The notes under the pieces: model-generated | What the model saw: only the letters and a program-made list of their open reading frames with translations | The model's database searches: none | Told to the model about the DNA's origin: nothing | Assembly (NCBI RefSeq): GCF_029392075.1 | Contig: NZ_CP113929.1 | Span: 744,001-808,000, forward strand | Source: Bifidobacterium sp. ESL0704 | GTDB taxonomy: Bacteria > Actinomycetota > Actinomycetes > Actinomycetales > Bifidobacteriaceae | Length of the DNA: 64,000 nucleotides | Reading direction: 5' to 3' | Part shown: in pieces, positions 55,878-64,000 of the stretch | How positions within the stretch are numbered: the stretch's first letter is position 1 | Layout of the letters: every line of letters starts with the position of its first letter | Program-made: the position numbers and the translations under genes

Positions 55878-56759
55878 ATGATGGGCGGGCGTTTTTTGTC
55901 GGGCGGGTCGGTTGCGGGTTCCTCGCCGGAGTCGTTGGGTCCGTTCCGTTTCGTGTTGGGTTACCGGGAGTTCAAGCAGCTGTTCCGTGCGGAGAACGGC
56001 GCCTACATGCGCAAGATCGGGCTGATCGGCACGGTATGCGCCGGATGGTTTTCCGTTGCCGCGGTTTTCACGTATTATATTCCGCTGTTTTTTAGTCTGC
56101 CTTCTTCTGCGGGAATCAGCAAGGATGAGTTTTGGCCGGTGACCGGTGGTTTTTTGATTGGTTGTTTTTTTGTGTGGTGTCTGGTGCGTCCGCCGTTTCT
56201 GTTTGTGTTCCGTTCGGGTGAGGCGCGTTCGTTCTTCCGGTTCCATGGGTTGCGTGTGCCCGGGGGTGTGGACCCGCGCGGGCTGTCGGTGTCGGTGTCG
56301 ACGTCGTTGTGCGCGTTGGGCGGCGAGGAGGTGGCTGCCGACGGGACGGTGGTGCGTACGCCGTATGCGTTCATGCGGCGGTGGCCGGTGGTGACGCGTC
56401 GTTTCGTGTTTCTGCCGGTGGCGGATTGGCGCAGTGATTCGGCGGTGTGGAACATGGTGGGGGTGAACTGGGCGTTCCGTCCTGAGTGGGATGGTGAGGG
56501 TGTGGCGTTGCCGTGTTCGGGTGTGCCTGGTGTGTGGCGTGTGTGGTGGCGGGTGCATGGGCGTGTGCGTGAGGCGTCGGGGCGGTACCGGCGTGCGAGG
56601 CGTCTGGCCTCTCGTGGGGTGCGTGACCCCGTGGCGGTGTCGGAGGCGTTGGCGTTGATGCGTCCGGAGCTGGAGTGGCTGGCCGAGGGCGAACGCCTCA
56701 ACCAGCAACACAAACAGCAAAAGGCAGGGGATGCCGCGCCCAAGGAGGGTGAGTGCTGA
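55878..56759 (+). CDS. Two-TM membrane protein, family B, copy 3
   Basis: 293 residues, preceded by a copy of the last 14 codons of family C. Residues 1-46 are nearly identical to copy 1; the stretch of about 45 residues holding the TM hairpin is different (AAVFTYYIPLFFSLPSSAG region). From FLIGCFFVWCLVRPP the DNA appears identical to copy 1 for about 555 bp, to LNQQHK, after which the tails diverge. This mosaic pattern implies recent duplication or gene conversion with replacement of the hairpin. Confidence 0.78.
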   Translation: MMGGRFLSGGSVAGSSPESLGPFRFVLGYREFKQLFRAENGAYMRKIGLIGTVCAGWFSVAAVFTYYIPLFFSLPSSAGISKDEFWPVTGGFLIGCFFVWCLVRPPFLFVFRSGEARSFFRFHGLRVPGGVDPRGLSVSVSTSLCALGGEEVAADGTVVRTPYAFMRRWPVVTRRFVFLPVADWRSDSAVWNMVGVNWAFRPEWDGEGVALPCSGVPGVWRVWWRVHGRVREASGRYRRARRLASRGVRDPVAVSEALALMRPELEWLAEGERLNQQHKQQKAGDAAPKEGEC

Positions 56760-57010
56760 TGGACGGTTCTGAAAATGTGAGTCGCCGATGGTGACGTCTT
56801 TGTTCGTTCTGGTTTTAAGTGAAAGGGGGTCGGTGATGAAGGCCGTCTCCTCAGCAATGGTTGCTTCTGCCAGCGATGCCTTTCTCGCCAGTATGATATC
56901 GAAATTATTGTGAATGAATTAGAATGATTGTATTCAAATAATGTGTTCGATTGTGTCAATATCAGGTGCGTGTCGGGCGTGGTGATTGCCCATGCGTTGA
57001 AGGGGATAGC
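56760..57010 (+). other. Scar after family B copy 3 and promoter of the FHA gene
   Basis: It contains a third copy of the family C leader (TTTTAAGTGAAAGGGGGTCGG before an ATG at 56836) that leads only into a 25-codon frame, then AT-rich DNA (about 56900-56965) likely to hold the promoter of the FHA gene. No intact gene. Confidence 0.45.
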
Positions 57011-58414
57011 GTGAAAGAAAAGAAACTCAAGGACCTTCACACGGGCGCACACACGCTGAGCATCCGTACCGCTCGTGGTGAGAATCTGGATTATGAACGT
57101 GCTGAATGGCTGGCGACATGGCCTTCTCCGGTTCTGCTCAGGTTCAAATACGAAGTGAAAGGTCATAGCAATCTTTTCTATTACGACATTACCGGTCTGC
57201 CCACGCTCAAGGAATATCTGGGCATGGGCATTTCTCGATCGCAGTATGTCTCGCTGCTGCACTCACTGGGCAGACTTGGCGATCTGTGTTCGAAGGCGAA
57301 CCTGCCGATGGAGATATTGCGTTTCGAGCCGGAAAACGTGTATGTCGCCAATGAAGGAATGGTATTTTGCTGCCTGCCGATGACTCCCGTCGTTCAGCAG
57401 ATGTCGGTACTCGCCCTGTTGGCGCTTCTTGCTGATCCGGGCAAGGTAAAATTTGTACTGCCCGCCGACCGGGAGCTTACCGCGCGCACGATGGATTTTG
57501 TTCGGCGCTCCCGTGTGTTTTCGGCGTTCGATTTCAACGAGTTCCTGGCAAACAATTTCGGTGGAGTCTCGGGCCTGGCGGGTGTGCAGTCTTCGGCGTC
57601 GCAGGATTTCTCGGCTCGGGGGCGTTCACAGGAGGCCGTGTTCGATCCGTTTTCCCCTGATGCTCAACAGAGCCGGGCCGGCGGTGGTTCTCAGAACGAT
57701 GCTCGTCGGCAGACTCCTGCCTCGCGTCTCCGATTTGGGCAGCCTTACGCGAATGGGCAGCGGGCTGGCGGCGAACACGGCCCCGATGCCCTGCAGCCTT
57801 CGTCCGGCCGGCCTTACGCGAACCCGGGGCGGTCATCCGTGGCGCCATCCGCTGAGTCCTCTCTACCTTCCCAAGCCCAAGCCGAGTCCCAGTCCCAGTC
57901 CCAACCCCAAGCCGCCGAAAGCGTCAATGACTCTTTGGATTCCGGTACCCGTGCGCTGTCCGGGGCTTTGAGGCCTTCAAACCCTGGTCTCGCCGGGGCG
58001 GATTCGGCAGGTAGGGTGCAAGCGACAAACCATATGGCAGCGTCTGCCGCAGTCGGTTCGAACGGTATGAATGATCAAGCTGCCCCTGCGGGTTCCGGCT
58101 TTTCCCCGCAACCCGCAACGTCCCGATCTTTTGCGGTGGTACGTGACCGTGATGGTTCCAGATTGTGCGCGGCGGTGAATACGGTGATGATCGGGCGTTC
58201 TAAACGTTGTGCTGCCAGGGTTGTCGGCAACACCAATGTAAGTCGGGTACATGCTTGCGTTACCGACCTCGGCGGCGGCAGGTTCATTGTCTCTGATTTG
58301 GGTTCGGCGAATGGAACCACTGTGGGCGGCAGGGTCCTTCATCAAGGCGATCAGGCGCAGATCGGGCGTGGAGAGCATTTCAGTGTGGCCGACGAATCGC
58401 TTCATCTCGAATAG
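57011..58414 (+). CDS. DUF6382-FHA protein (type VII-associated)
   Basis: 467 residues from GTG 57011, GAAGGGGA upstream. Residues about 10-190 match the DUF6382 layout (SPVLLRFKYEVKG, YYDITGLPTLKEYLGM, ILRFEPENVYVAN), a domain related to the EssB/YukC pseudokinase of type VII systems. A disordered Ser/Gln/Pro-rich linker (about 200-375) leads to a complete FHA domain: MIGRSKRC, NVSRVHA, DLGSANGTTVGG. It is soluble, with no TM. It probably binds phosphothreonine on a partner. Its presence next to DUF4176 and YukD-like proteins ties this cluster to type VII secretion. Confidence 0.85.
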   Translation: MKEKKLKDLHTGAHTLSIRTARGENLDYERAEWLATWPSPVLLRFKYEVKGHSNLFYYDITGLPTLKEYLGMGISRSQYVSLLHSLGRLGDLCSKANLPMEILRFEPENVYVANEGMVFCCLPMTPVVQQMSVLALLALLADPGKVKFVLPADRELTARTMDFVRRSRVFSAFDFNEFLANNFGGVSGLAGVQSSASQDFSARGRSQEAVFDPFSPDAQQSRAGGGSQNDARRQTPASRLRFGQPYANGQRAGGEHGPDALQPSSGRPYANPGRSSVAPSAESSLPSQAQAESQSQSQPQAAESVNDSLDSGTRALSGALRPSNPGLAGADSAGRVQATNHMAASAAVGSNGMNDQAAPAGSGFSPQPATSRSFAVVRDRDGSRLCAAVNTVMIGRSKRCAARVVGNTNVSRVHACVTDLGGGRFIVSDLGSANGTTVGGRVLHQGDQAQIGRGEHFSVADESLHLE

Positions 58415-58515
58415 TCGGGTTGCGTGCTTGCGCTTTTTGCATGAAGGCAATCATATTGCGTCGTAACGGCCACGTATACTAACAAAGATGCATAGATCAC
58501 CAGGAGGCAGAACTG

Positions 58516-59883
58516 ATGGCTGAAGAATCGGAGAACAACCAAAGCTCGACGGGAATAGAATATGCGGGAAAGCGTAAGTGGGGTTACGACATCGACCAGG
58601 TCAACGAGTTCCTGGAGCGTGCCCACGAGATGTATGACAGAAATGATGGCGAACTGACCCAGCAGGATATCCAGAGCGCTGCGTTCACCTTCACCAAGGG
58701 TGGTTATGTCATCGCAGAGGTCGACGCTGCGTTGGCGCGCCTTGAGCATGCGGTGGTGGACAAGGAAACGGCACGGCAAATCACAGGTGATGGCGCCGTT
58801 GCATGGCAGGCTCGTACCCAACAGCTTTACAACATGATCAGCGCCCATGCCAAGCGCGGTCACAAGGATCGTTTCATGCGCGGGGAGAAGAAGCGTCCTT
58901 CCTACGATGTCAAGCAGGTGGATCGTCTGGTCGACCAGATCATCACCAAATCCTCGGATGATTTGGACGTCAGGTCGATGAGCAGCGAGGAAGCCAAGGA
59001 CTTGGCCGATCTCAATTCAAGCACCGTGGCCAACGTTATTTTCACCCAGCGCAAAGGCAGCCGGGGGTACGACGAGCGTCAGGTCGATTATTATCTTGAT
59101 GCCTGCGTCCAGCTTTTGAGCCGCGTTGAATCCTATGCACGTATTACCGACTACAACGCAAAGAACGCTGCTGCAGCCTCGGCCACTCAGCCGGTGGAGA
59201 CGCACACGGTTCCGGTCGTTGCGCAGTCACAGCCGGTTTCCGGGCTGGACGATGCTCCGGTCAGTCCTTTGATTGCCGACAATGCATTGGCGCCTTCGGC
59301 CGATCCTACGATTCCGGCGGCCCATCCACACGCTTCTTCGTATCAGCCTGCAGAACCTGCACCAACGACGCAGCCCGCCGCCTCGTCGAGCTCTCCCGAT
59401 GCGTTCCAGACGAATGCCCGACCGACATCGACCGATGATTTTGGTGCAGCGTCTCCCTCGACGTTTGATTTCAATATGGCGGTTCCCGATACTGCTGCCC
59501 CGGTCATTCCGAATCTGCCTGATGGCGTCGGAACTCAGGGTGGTACGGCCAATGCCTCTGCTCCGTCTCAGAGCAGCGCGACAGACGCCAGTTCCTCCTT
59601 GGCGGCTTTGGCGAACATGACCCATGGCGCCGAAGCCTCCTCTAACAGTGCTGAGCAGGCGTCATTCGCCACGCCTCAGGTGCCGACACTCGGTACCCCG
59701 GTTCAGAGCAATGGGAACAATGGCAACGCCGATGCTGGTGCCGCTTCTTTGTTTGGCGACGCCGATAGGAACATGGACACTAAGCCAGCAACGTCCCTCA
59801 ATGACCCCGATGTTGATATCCCTGATATTTCGTTCCCTGATTACAGTGCTTTCAAAAGCGACGATCAGAAGACCGGTGAGTGA
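58516..59883 (+). CDS. DivIVA-repeat protein
   Basis: 455 residues with CAGGAGG upstream. Four DivIVA-type repeats are visible: GYDIDQVNEFLERAHEMYD (about 21), GGYVIAEVDAALARLE (about 64), SYDVKQVDRLVDQI (about 132) and GYDERQVDYYLDACVQLL (about 185). The C-terminal 250 residues are disordered, rich in Ala, Ser, Pro. DivIVA-type proteins sit at curved membrane at the pole or septum and recruit wall-growth or division proteins. It is separate from the type VII cluster by 101 bases and reads on the same strand. Confidence 0.85.
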   Translation: MAEESENNQSSTGIEYAGKRKWGYDIDQVNEFLERAHEMYDRNDGELTQQDIQSAAFTFTKGGYVIAEVDAALARLEHAVVDKETARQITGDGAVAWQARTQQLYNMISAHAKRGHKDRFMRGEKKRPSYDVKQVDRLVDQIITKSSDDLDVRSMSSEEAKDLADLNSSTVANVIFTQRKGSRGYDERQVDYYLDACVQLLSRVESYARITDYNAKNAAAASATQPVETHTVPVVAQSQPVSGLDDAPVSPLIADNALAPSADPTIPAAHPHASSYQPAEPAPTTQPAASSSSPDAFQTNARPTSTDDFGAASPSTFDFNMAVPDTAAPVIPNLPDGVGTQGGTANASAPSQSSATDASSSLAALANMTHGAEASSNSAEQASFATPQVPTLGTPVQSNGNNGNADAGAASLFGDADRNMDTKPATSLNDPDVDIPDISFPDYSAFKSDDQKTGE

Positions 59884-59925
59884 TTCTTCCACTCAAGGCG
59901 TACACTGTGCCACGGGTCGTTTATC

Positions 59926-61800
59926 ATGAGCACTGTGCCAAACGAACTATCCAACCCGGCCAAGGGAGCTGCGCCTGAAAACAGGGACGCCGATATTGCC
60001 GTTGCCCGCTCTGATATGCATCAGCGTTTCGACGGCAACAATGGTGACGATGCCGTCAACGGCAACGGTTCTTCGGAAGACATTCCGGGTTCTGCCGATA
60101 GGTTGAGCAATGGGTCTGTCGACAATACATCCGGCGCATCGTGGGGGCTTGGCCGTCGTCTTTTGGTGACCATCCCTATTTTTATCGTGCTTTTGGGCAT
60201 TCTCGTCACGGTTTCCAACCTCACCGGCGTGCCGTGGAAAAGAGAACCCACCGGTCAGTCGATATCCACCCTTTCCCCGAATACCGGTGTTACGTTTGAT
60301 AATCCGCAAGGTCTTCCACTGGCGCATCGTAAGAGTTTCAAGGTTTCTTCGCGTACGGTCACGTTGGATGTCAAAAGGCCGTCCACGGGTGCTGTGCAGC
60401 ATATCAATGTCTTGATCAGGGCGCCTAAGGACCCTGCAGGGGTGAATGCAAAGCACCCTGGGATCGTTTTCATGCACGGTGCCGGATACGGGACCGCCGA
60501 AAACAGCTTCGGTGACGTCGCGGCCGATCTTTCATCGGCCGGATTTGTCACCGCAGTGCCTGACAAGCCCGTATGGTCGACCAACGATATCACCCGCGAC
60601 TATGCTGGCAGTGCCAAGGCCTACGATCAGGTTGTGCGCTGTCTGCGTACGCAACACGATGTCGATCCGGGCAAGATCGGCCTGTACGCCACTTCCGAAA
60701 GCACGTGGATCTCACCTTATGTCATCAAATACGACAAGCACATCGCTTTCCAACTTCTTTTGAGCCCGATGGTCTATGGTCCGCGGCAATCCTTGGGATT
60801 CTTCGTCGGACAGGATTTTTCGCTGGTGGGTGCGAACGACGGCTATCAATCCATCGTCCGCAGACTGTTCCATGCCGATGCCGACATGTTCGGGCTTCAT
60901 AACTTCGATTTTCCGATGGATCTGCCGGAGGCCTACGCGGTGCCGACCATGGTCGTCTATGGTTCGAAAGACGTGTTGACCGCCCAGGTCGAGGGACTGG
61001 AACATATCCTTTACTCTGCACATCGTGCCGGCAACCAGAACGTGACGGTACGCAGCTATTCCGTTGCGAACCATGTCCTGCGGCTCGGTGACGAGGAGGA
61101 CAGCGGCACCCCGTTCGTCGACGATTACATCAGCGACGTCATTTCATGGGCCGTGGGCACGGCAGCAGGACTCAAACAGACCAGCGAGCTCGTCGCAGGC
61201 GCCACCATCCGGCAATCCATTGCGGTGCCTGTGGAACTTCAGGCTGATCGAAACCTGACCGTCTACGGGGCTATCGTCAACCTCGGCATGGTGGTTCTGC
61301 TGGTCGCGGCGTTGCTGATGGCGTTGCTCGGTTGCGCCATCAAGGTGCTGCGAATGATTCGTCACGACCACAGCAAGGTGTTCGGTTTCATGCGAGGTTT
61401 CGGCAGTGAGCTGTTGGCGGTGACCGTCACGACGCTGGCGACGTTCGTGCTCTTCGTCGCAGGGCTGGTGCAGGTTATCATGGCTGTCGTCAGGCTCTGC
61501 TGGGGTGGCGCGCCCACGGAGAATCCCGGCATGATGTATTGGAGTTGGCCGGTCATCCAGGTGGTTTCGACCTTGGTTGTCTGGGCATGGGCCCGAATCC
61601 TGGCCCGTTGCATCGAAGTCGCACGGCTGCGCGGACTGGCGCAGTTCCCGCCCCGCAAAGGGGCTATCAGCGATGTGGTCAGTGGCCGAGAGCCGGTGTT
61701 CGCTTCGAAACGGTTTGGCTGTGTCTTCTTCTGGCTGGTAGCGGCGGCGATGTTCAGCGTCCTGCTGTTCTTTGCGTTCTGGGGCCTGTTCATCTTCTAA
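59926..61800 (+). CDS. Membrane-bound alpha/beta hydrolase
   Basis: 624 residues. A disordered N-terminus (1-70), one TM (about 78-97), an outside alpha/beta-hydrolase domain (about 120-420) and four TM helices at the C-terminus (about 445-624). The oxyanion motif is MHGAGYG; the nucleophile elbow reads YATSESTW, differing from GxSxG; Asp in VVYGSKDVL and His in SVANHVL complete a plausible triad. The substrate is unknown; the membrane location suggests envelope lipids or polymers. The first Met lacks a strong ribosome site; it may be coupled to the DivIVA gene 42 bases upstream. Confidence 0.82.
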   Translation: MSTVPNELSNPAKGAAPENRDADIAVARSDMHQRFDGNNGDDAVNGNGSSEDIPGSADRLSNGSVDNTSGASWGLGRRLLVTIPIFIVLLGILVTVSNLTGVPWKREPTGQSISTLSPNTGVTFDNPQGLPLAHRKSFKVSSRTVTLDVKRPSTGAVQHINVLIRAPKDPAGVNAKHPGIVFMHGAGYGTAENSFGDVAADLSSAGFVTAVPDKPVWSTNDITRDYAGSAKAYDQVVRCLRTQHDVDPGKIGLYATSESTWISPYVIKYDKHIAFQLLLSPMVYGPRQSLGFFVGQDFSLVGANDGYQSIVRRLFHADADMFGLHNFDFPMDLPEAYAVPTMVVYGSKDVLTAQVEGLEHILYSAHRAGNQNVTVRSYSVANHVLRLGDEEDSGTPFVDDYISDVISWAVGTAAGLKQTSELVAGATIRQSIAVPVELQADRNLTVYGAIVNLGMVVLLVAALLMALLGCAIKVLRMIRHDHSKVFGFMRGFGSELLAVTVTTLATFVLFVAGLVQVIMAVVRLCWGGAPTENPGMMYWSWPVIQVVSTLVVWAWARILARCIEVARLRGLAQFPPRKGAISDVVSGREPVFASKRFGCVFFWLVAAAMFSVLLFFAFWGLFIF

Positions 61801-61966
61801 GGGCGGTAAGGCTTCAGGCCAGATGGTACTTTGCGTTGGTACTGGTGGAGAATGTACGGTGTTGTGCTTGCAAGTGCAACTGGCGTTTCAGCACTCCCGT
61901 ACGAGGCACGGCGGGTACGGTGGCCGTAGTATGTATCTGTGGTCGGCAATAGGGAGGTGAATGCGG

Positions 61967-62689
61967 ATGGCGCTGTATCGCGATGAAGGCGTGGTTCTGA
62001 AGACCGTCAAACTCGGCGAGGCCGACCGTATCATCACGCTGCTGACCAAAACCCACGGCAAGGTGCGAGCCGTGGCCAAAGGTGTGCGTCGCACGAAATC
62101 GCGGTTCGGCGGCAGGCTGGAACCTTTCATGCGTGATGACTTGCTGATAGCCGAAGGCCGATCGCTCGATGTCATTTCGCAGGCCGCTTCGATCTCTTCG
62201 TACGCCGCCCGTATTTGCGTCGATTATGATGCCTACACCGCAGCCAACGTCATCGCCGAGATCACCGACAAGCTCGTCTCCAATGAGCATGAACCCGCCC
62301 AACGCCAATACATGCTGTTGATTTCTGCGTTGGCGGCATTGGCGCGCGCAAAACACCGGGCTGAGGCCATCAGCGATTCCTACGTCATGCGGGCTCTGGC
62401 ACAGGCAGGCTGGACCCCGCGGCTTTCATCCTGCACGGTGTGCGGCAAGCGCGATGACCTTGATTACTTTTCCGTGGCTTCCGGCGGAATGCTGTGCTCC
62501 ACCGACCACACCCCGGATTCGAAACGCATCGATCTGGACGGCCGCGAACAGATGGAGGCGCTTGTCGAAGGCGACTGGAATGTACTTGATCACGCACCGT
62601 TGAAAGCCGAAATTCGTCGATTTGTTGAAGAATGGGGTGAATATTACCTCGAACGCCCCATTCGCTCGCTGAAGTTGCTAGATTCGTAA
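61967..62689 (+). CDS. recO: DNA repair protein RecO
   Basis: 240 residues from ATG 61967, GGAGG nine bases upstream (ATG 61961 is only three bases away from it). N-terminal OB fold: YRDEGVVLKTVKLGEADRIITLLT and VAKGVRRTKSRFGGRLEPF. A zinc-binding region follows with CTVCGKRDD and GGMLCSTDH. RecO loads RecA on gapped DNA together with RecR. It is followed by uppS after two bases, a common actinobacterial pairing. Confidence 0.95.
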   Translation: MALYRDEGVVLKTVKLGEADRIITLLTKTHGKVRAVAKGVRRTKSRFGGRLEPFMRDDLLIAEGRSLDVISQAASISSYAARICVDYDAYTAANVIAEITDKLVSNEHEPAQRQYMLLISALAALARAKHRAEAISDSYVMRALAQAGWTPRLSSCTVCGKRDDLDYFSVASGGMLCSTDHTPDSKRIDLDGREQMEALVEGDWNVLDHAPLKAEIRRFVEEWGEYYLERPIRSLKLLDS

Positions 62690-62691
62690 GT

Positions 62692-63492
62692 ATGGCTTTT
62701 GAACATGTGGACTACACCTCGCTTGACGTTCCTGCGGCTCCCTTTTCCGATCCGTCGATTATCCCGGCGTTCCCCAAGAACAAGGTTCCCCGTCACGTCG
62801 GCGTCATCATGGACGGTAACGGGCGTTGGGCCCAGCAGCGCGGCCTGACCCGCACTCATGGGCATCAGGCCGCCGAACCGGTCGTATTCGACACCATCGC
62901 CGGAGCCATCGAAGCCGGCGTGCGTTATCTGAGCCTGTATACCTTCTCCACTGAAAACTGGAAACGAAGCCCCCAGGAAGTGCGTTTTCTGATGGGTTTT
63001 TCTCGAGACATCATCCATCGTCGGGTCGCTCAGATGGACGAATGGGGCGTGCGCGTGCGCTGGTCCGGCAGGCGACCGAGGCTTTGGAAGTCGGTGATCG
63101 ACGAGCTTGAGGTCGCCATGGAGCGGACCAAGCACAATTCGACCATCGACGTGGTGTTCTGCATCAATTACGGAGGCCGTTCCGAAATCGCCGATGCCGC
63201 TGCGGCCATCGCCAAGGAAGTGCGTGACGGCAAGATCAGCGGGGACCGTGTCACCGAATCGATGATTGCCGACCACCTGTACAATCCTGATATTCCCGAT
63301 TGCGATCTGGTCATCCGCACTTCCGGCGAGCAGCGCACCTCGAACTTCCTGCCATGGGAGGCGGCCTATGCGGAACTTGATTTCGCACCTGAACTTTTCC
63401 CGGACTACGGACGCGAGGCGCTCTGGCGTTCCATCGACCACTATGTCCACCGCGACCGTCGTTTCGGCGGCGTGAAGACCAAAGCAAGGTGA
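62692..63492 (+). CDS. uppS: Isoprenyl transferase (undecaprenyl diphosphate synthase type)
   Basis: 266 residues. Signature HVGVIMDGNGRWAQQRGLTRTHGHQ with the catalytic Asp, then YLSLYTFSTENWKRS, INYGGRSEIADAAAAIA, and the C-terminal DLVIRTSGEQRTSNFLPWEAAYAEL. It makes the C55 lipid carrier for cell-wall synthesis. Immediately downstream of recO. Confidence 0.96.
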   Translation: MAFEHVDYTSLDVPAAPFSDPSIIPAFPKNKVPRHVGVIMDGNGRWAQQRGLTRTHGHQAAEPVVFDTIAGAIEAGVRYLSLYTFSTENWKRSPQEVRFLMGFSRDIIHRRVAQMDEWGVRVRWSGRRPRLWKSVIDELEVAMERTKHNSTIDVVFCINYGGRSEIADAAAAIAKEVRDGKISGDRVTESMIADHLYNPDIPDCDLVIRTSGEQRTSNFLPWEAAYAELDFAPELFPDYGREALWRSIDHYVHRDRRFGGVKTKAR

Positions 63493-63535
63493 TGGCTGTT
63501 CAGCCGATGAATGGACGGTAGGGATATATGCGAGT

Positions 63536-63569
63536 AGCGGTGCTTCCAAAAAGGTTTGGAAGCACCGCT
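63536..63569. terminator. Perfect hairpin between uppS and the regulator gene
   Basis: AGCGGTGCTTCCAAA...TTTGGAAGCACCGCT is a 15-bp perfect stem with a 4-base loop between convergent genes. No T-run follows on either strand, so a pure terminator role is likely but not certain. Confidence 0.6.
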
Positions 63570-63644
63570 ACCGTGTGAAAGACCGAAATGCGGCCATCAT
63601 ATACTCAACGAGATGATCGATGCACAATCGAGCATCTCATCGAC

Positions 63645-64000
63645 TTATTCCGCGCCGATAACCGACTGGTTTTCGATAATCTGGCAATGGATGCAGGCCG
63701 GAATGGCCGAATTGATCGGCGGCAGATCGATAAGTTCCTTGGGGAACGGGTCTTCGCCCAGCGAACGCTTTTCGATCAGCGATACCAGCTTGCAGACCGC
63801 CCAATACCCCATCTCGTAATAGGGCACGGCGACCGAAGTCAGCTTGGGGGAGAAGGTGTCGACGATGTTGCTGTCGTTACCCACGCCGATAACCGACAGA
63901 TCCTTGCCTACGGTCAGGCCACGGCGTGCCGCGCATTCGTAGATGTACCAGGCGCGTGCGTCATCATAGCAGAAGAACCCGTCGGGATGTACGTTATCGA
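63645..64000 (-). CDS. LacI-type transcriptional regulator, C-terminal part
   Basis: The last 118 codons are in the window; the rest lies beyond base 64000. The visible sequence is the second half of a periplasmic-binding-type sugar domain: FFCYDDARAWYIYECAARRGLTVGKDLSVIGVGND, then LTSVAVPYYEMGYWAVCKLVSLIE. This is the LacI/GalR (or GntR-LacI, AraR-type) effector domain. The unusual tail IPACIHCQIIENQ contains two Cys. The DNA-binding domain and sugar are unseen. Confidence 0.82.
   Translation of the reverse strand, partial: DNVHPDGFFCYDDARAWYIYECAARRGLTVGKDLSVIGVGNDSNIVDTFSPKLTSVAVPYYEMGYWAVCKLVSLIEKRSLGEDPFPKELIDLPPINSAIPACIHCQIIENQSVIGAE

Noticed and set aside
56759..56913. Tiny frames after family B copy 3 (10 and 25 codons)
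   Set aside because: They are remains of the family C leader without its conserved residues; nothing supports translation.

Overview
The window looks like a chromosomal segment of a high-GC actinobacterium, most probably Bifidobacterium or a close relative. The reasons are the mix of actinobacterial families (DUF3107, DUF3052, a zincin-like hydrolase, an S16 peptidase, multi-repeat DivIVA proteins), the recO-uppS pair, the solo FtsX/MacB exporters, a TPP-controlled thiamine salvage operon without de novo genes, and a standalone NADH oxidase. This assignment is an inference from gene content; no rRNA is present.

Layout. 1-2.3 kb: end of an MFS transporter overlapping a ferrochelatase. 2.4-7 kb: an AT-richer accessory island with a SIR2-HerA pair, an antiphage defence architecture. 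7.2-13.3 kb: a TetM/TetW-like ribosomal-protection GTPase, a gutted ABC ATPase and a giant coiled-coil FtsX-type permease. 13.5-19.2 kb: minus-strand thiamine salvage operon (TPP riboswitch-thiM-thiE-thiD-[51-bp repeat array]-thiD::tenA). 19.5-26.8 kb: NAD(P)-binding protein, a DrrAB-like ABC exporter with its TetR regulator, and a complete MacB-like ATPase-permease. 27-48.8 kb: mostly core genes (MetY-like enzyme, NADH oxidase, fused double CrcB fluoride channel, SPFH protein, patatin, murI, dapF, VKOR, PHP phosphoesterase, kinase-fold protein, UvrD-like helicase, zincin-like hydrolase, S16 peptidase, glyA, tRNA-Val). 49-58.4 kb: a type VII secretion-associated accessory cluster (DUF4176, YukD/EsaB-like, DUF6382-FHA, coiled-coil proteins and two families of two-TM membrane proteins), with a four-gene block duplicated and partly decayed. 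58.5-63.5 kb: DivIVA-repeat protein, membrane alpha/beta hydrolase, recO, uppS. The last 0.35 kb is the C-terminal part of a LacI-type regulator on the minus strand.

Two things stand out. First, the 49-58 kb cluster has type VII accessory parts but no EssC/FtsK ATPase, WXG100 or LXG toxin in view. Its membrane proteins have almost identical flanks around a replaced transmembrane hairpin. Second, eight separate gene-free stretches hold short tandem arrays. Their sequences are unrelated from place to place, yet their periods are always 51 bp or 61-62 bp (about five or six helical turns), and nearly every unit is an inverted repeat. I know of no described element with this behaviour.
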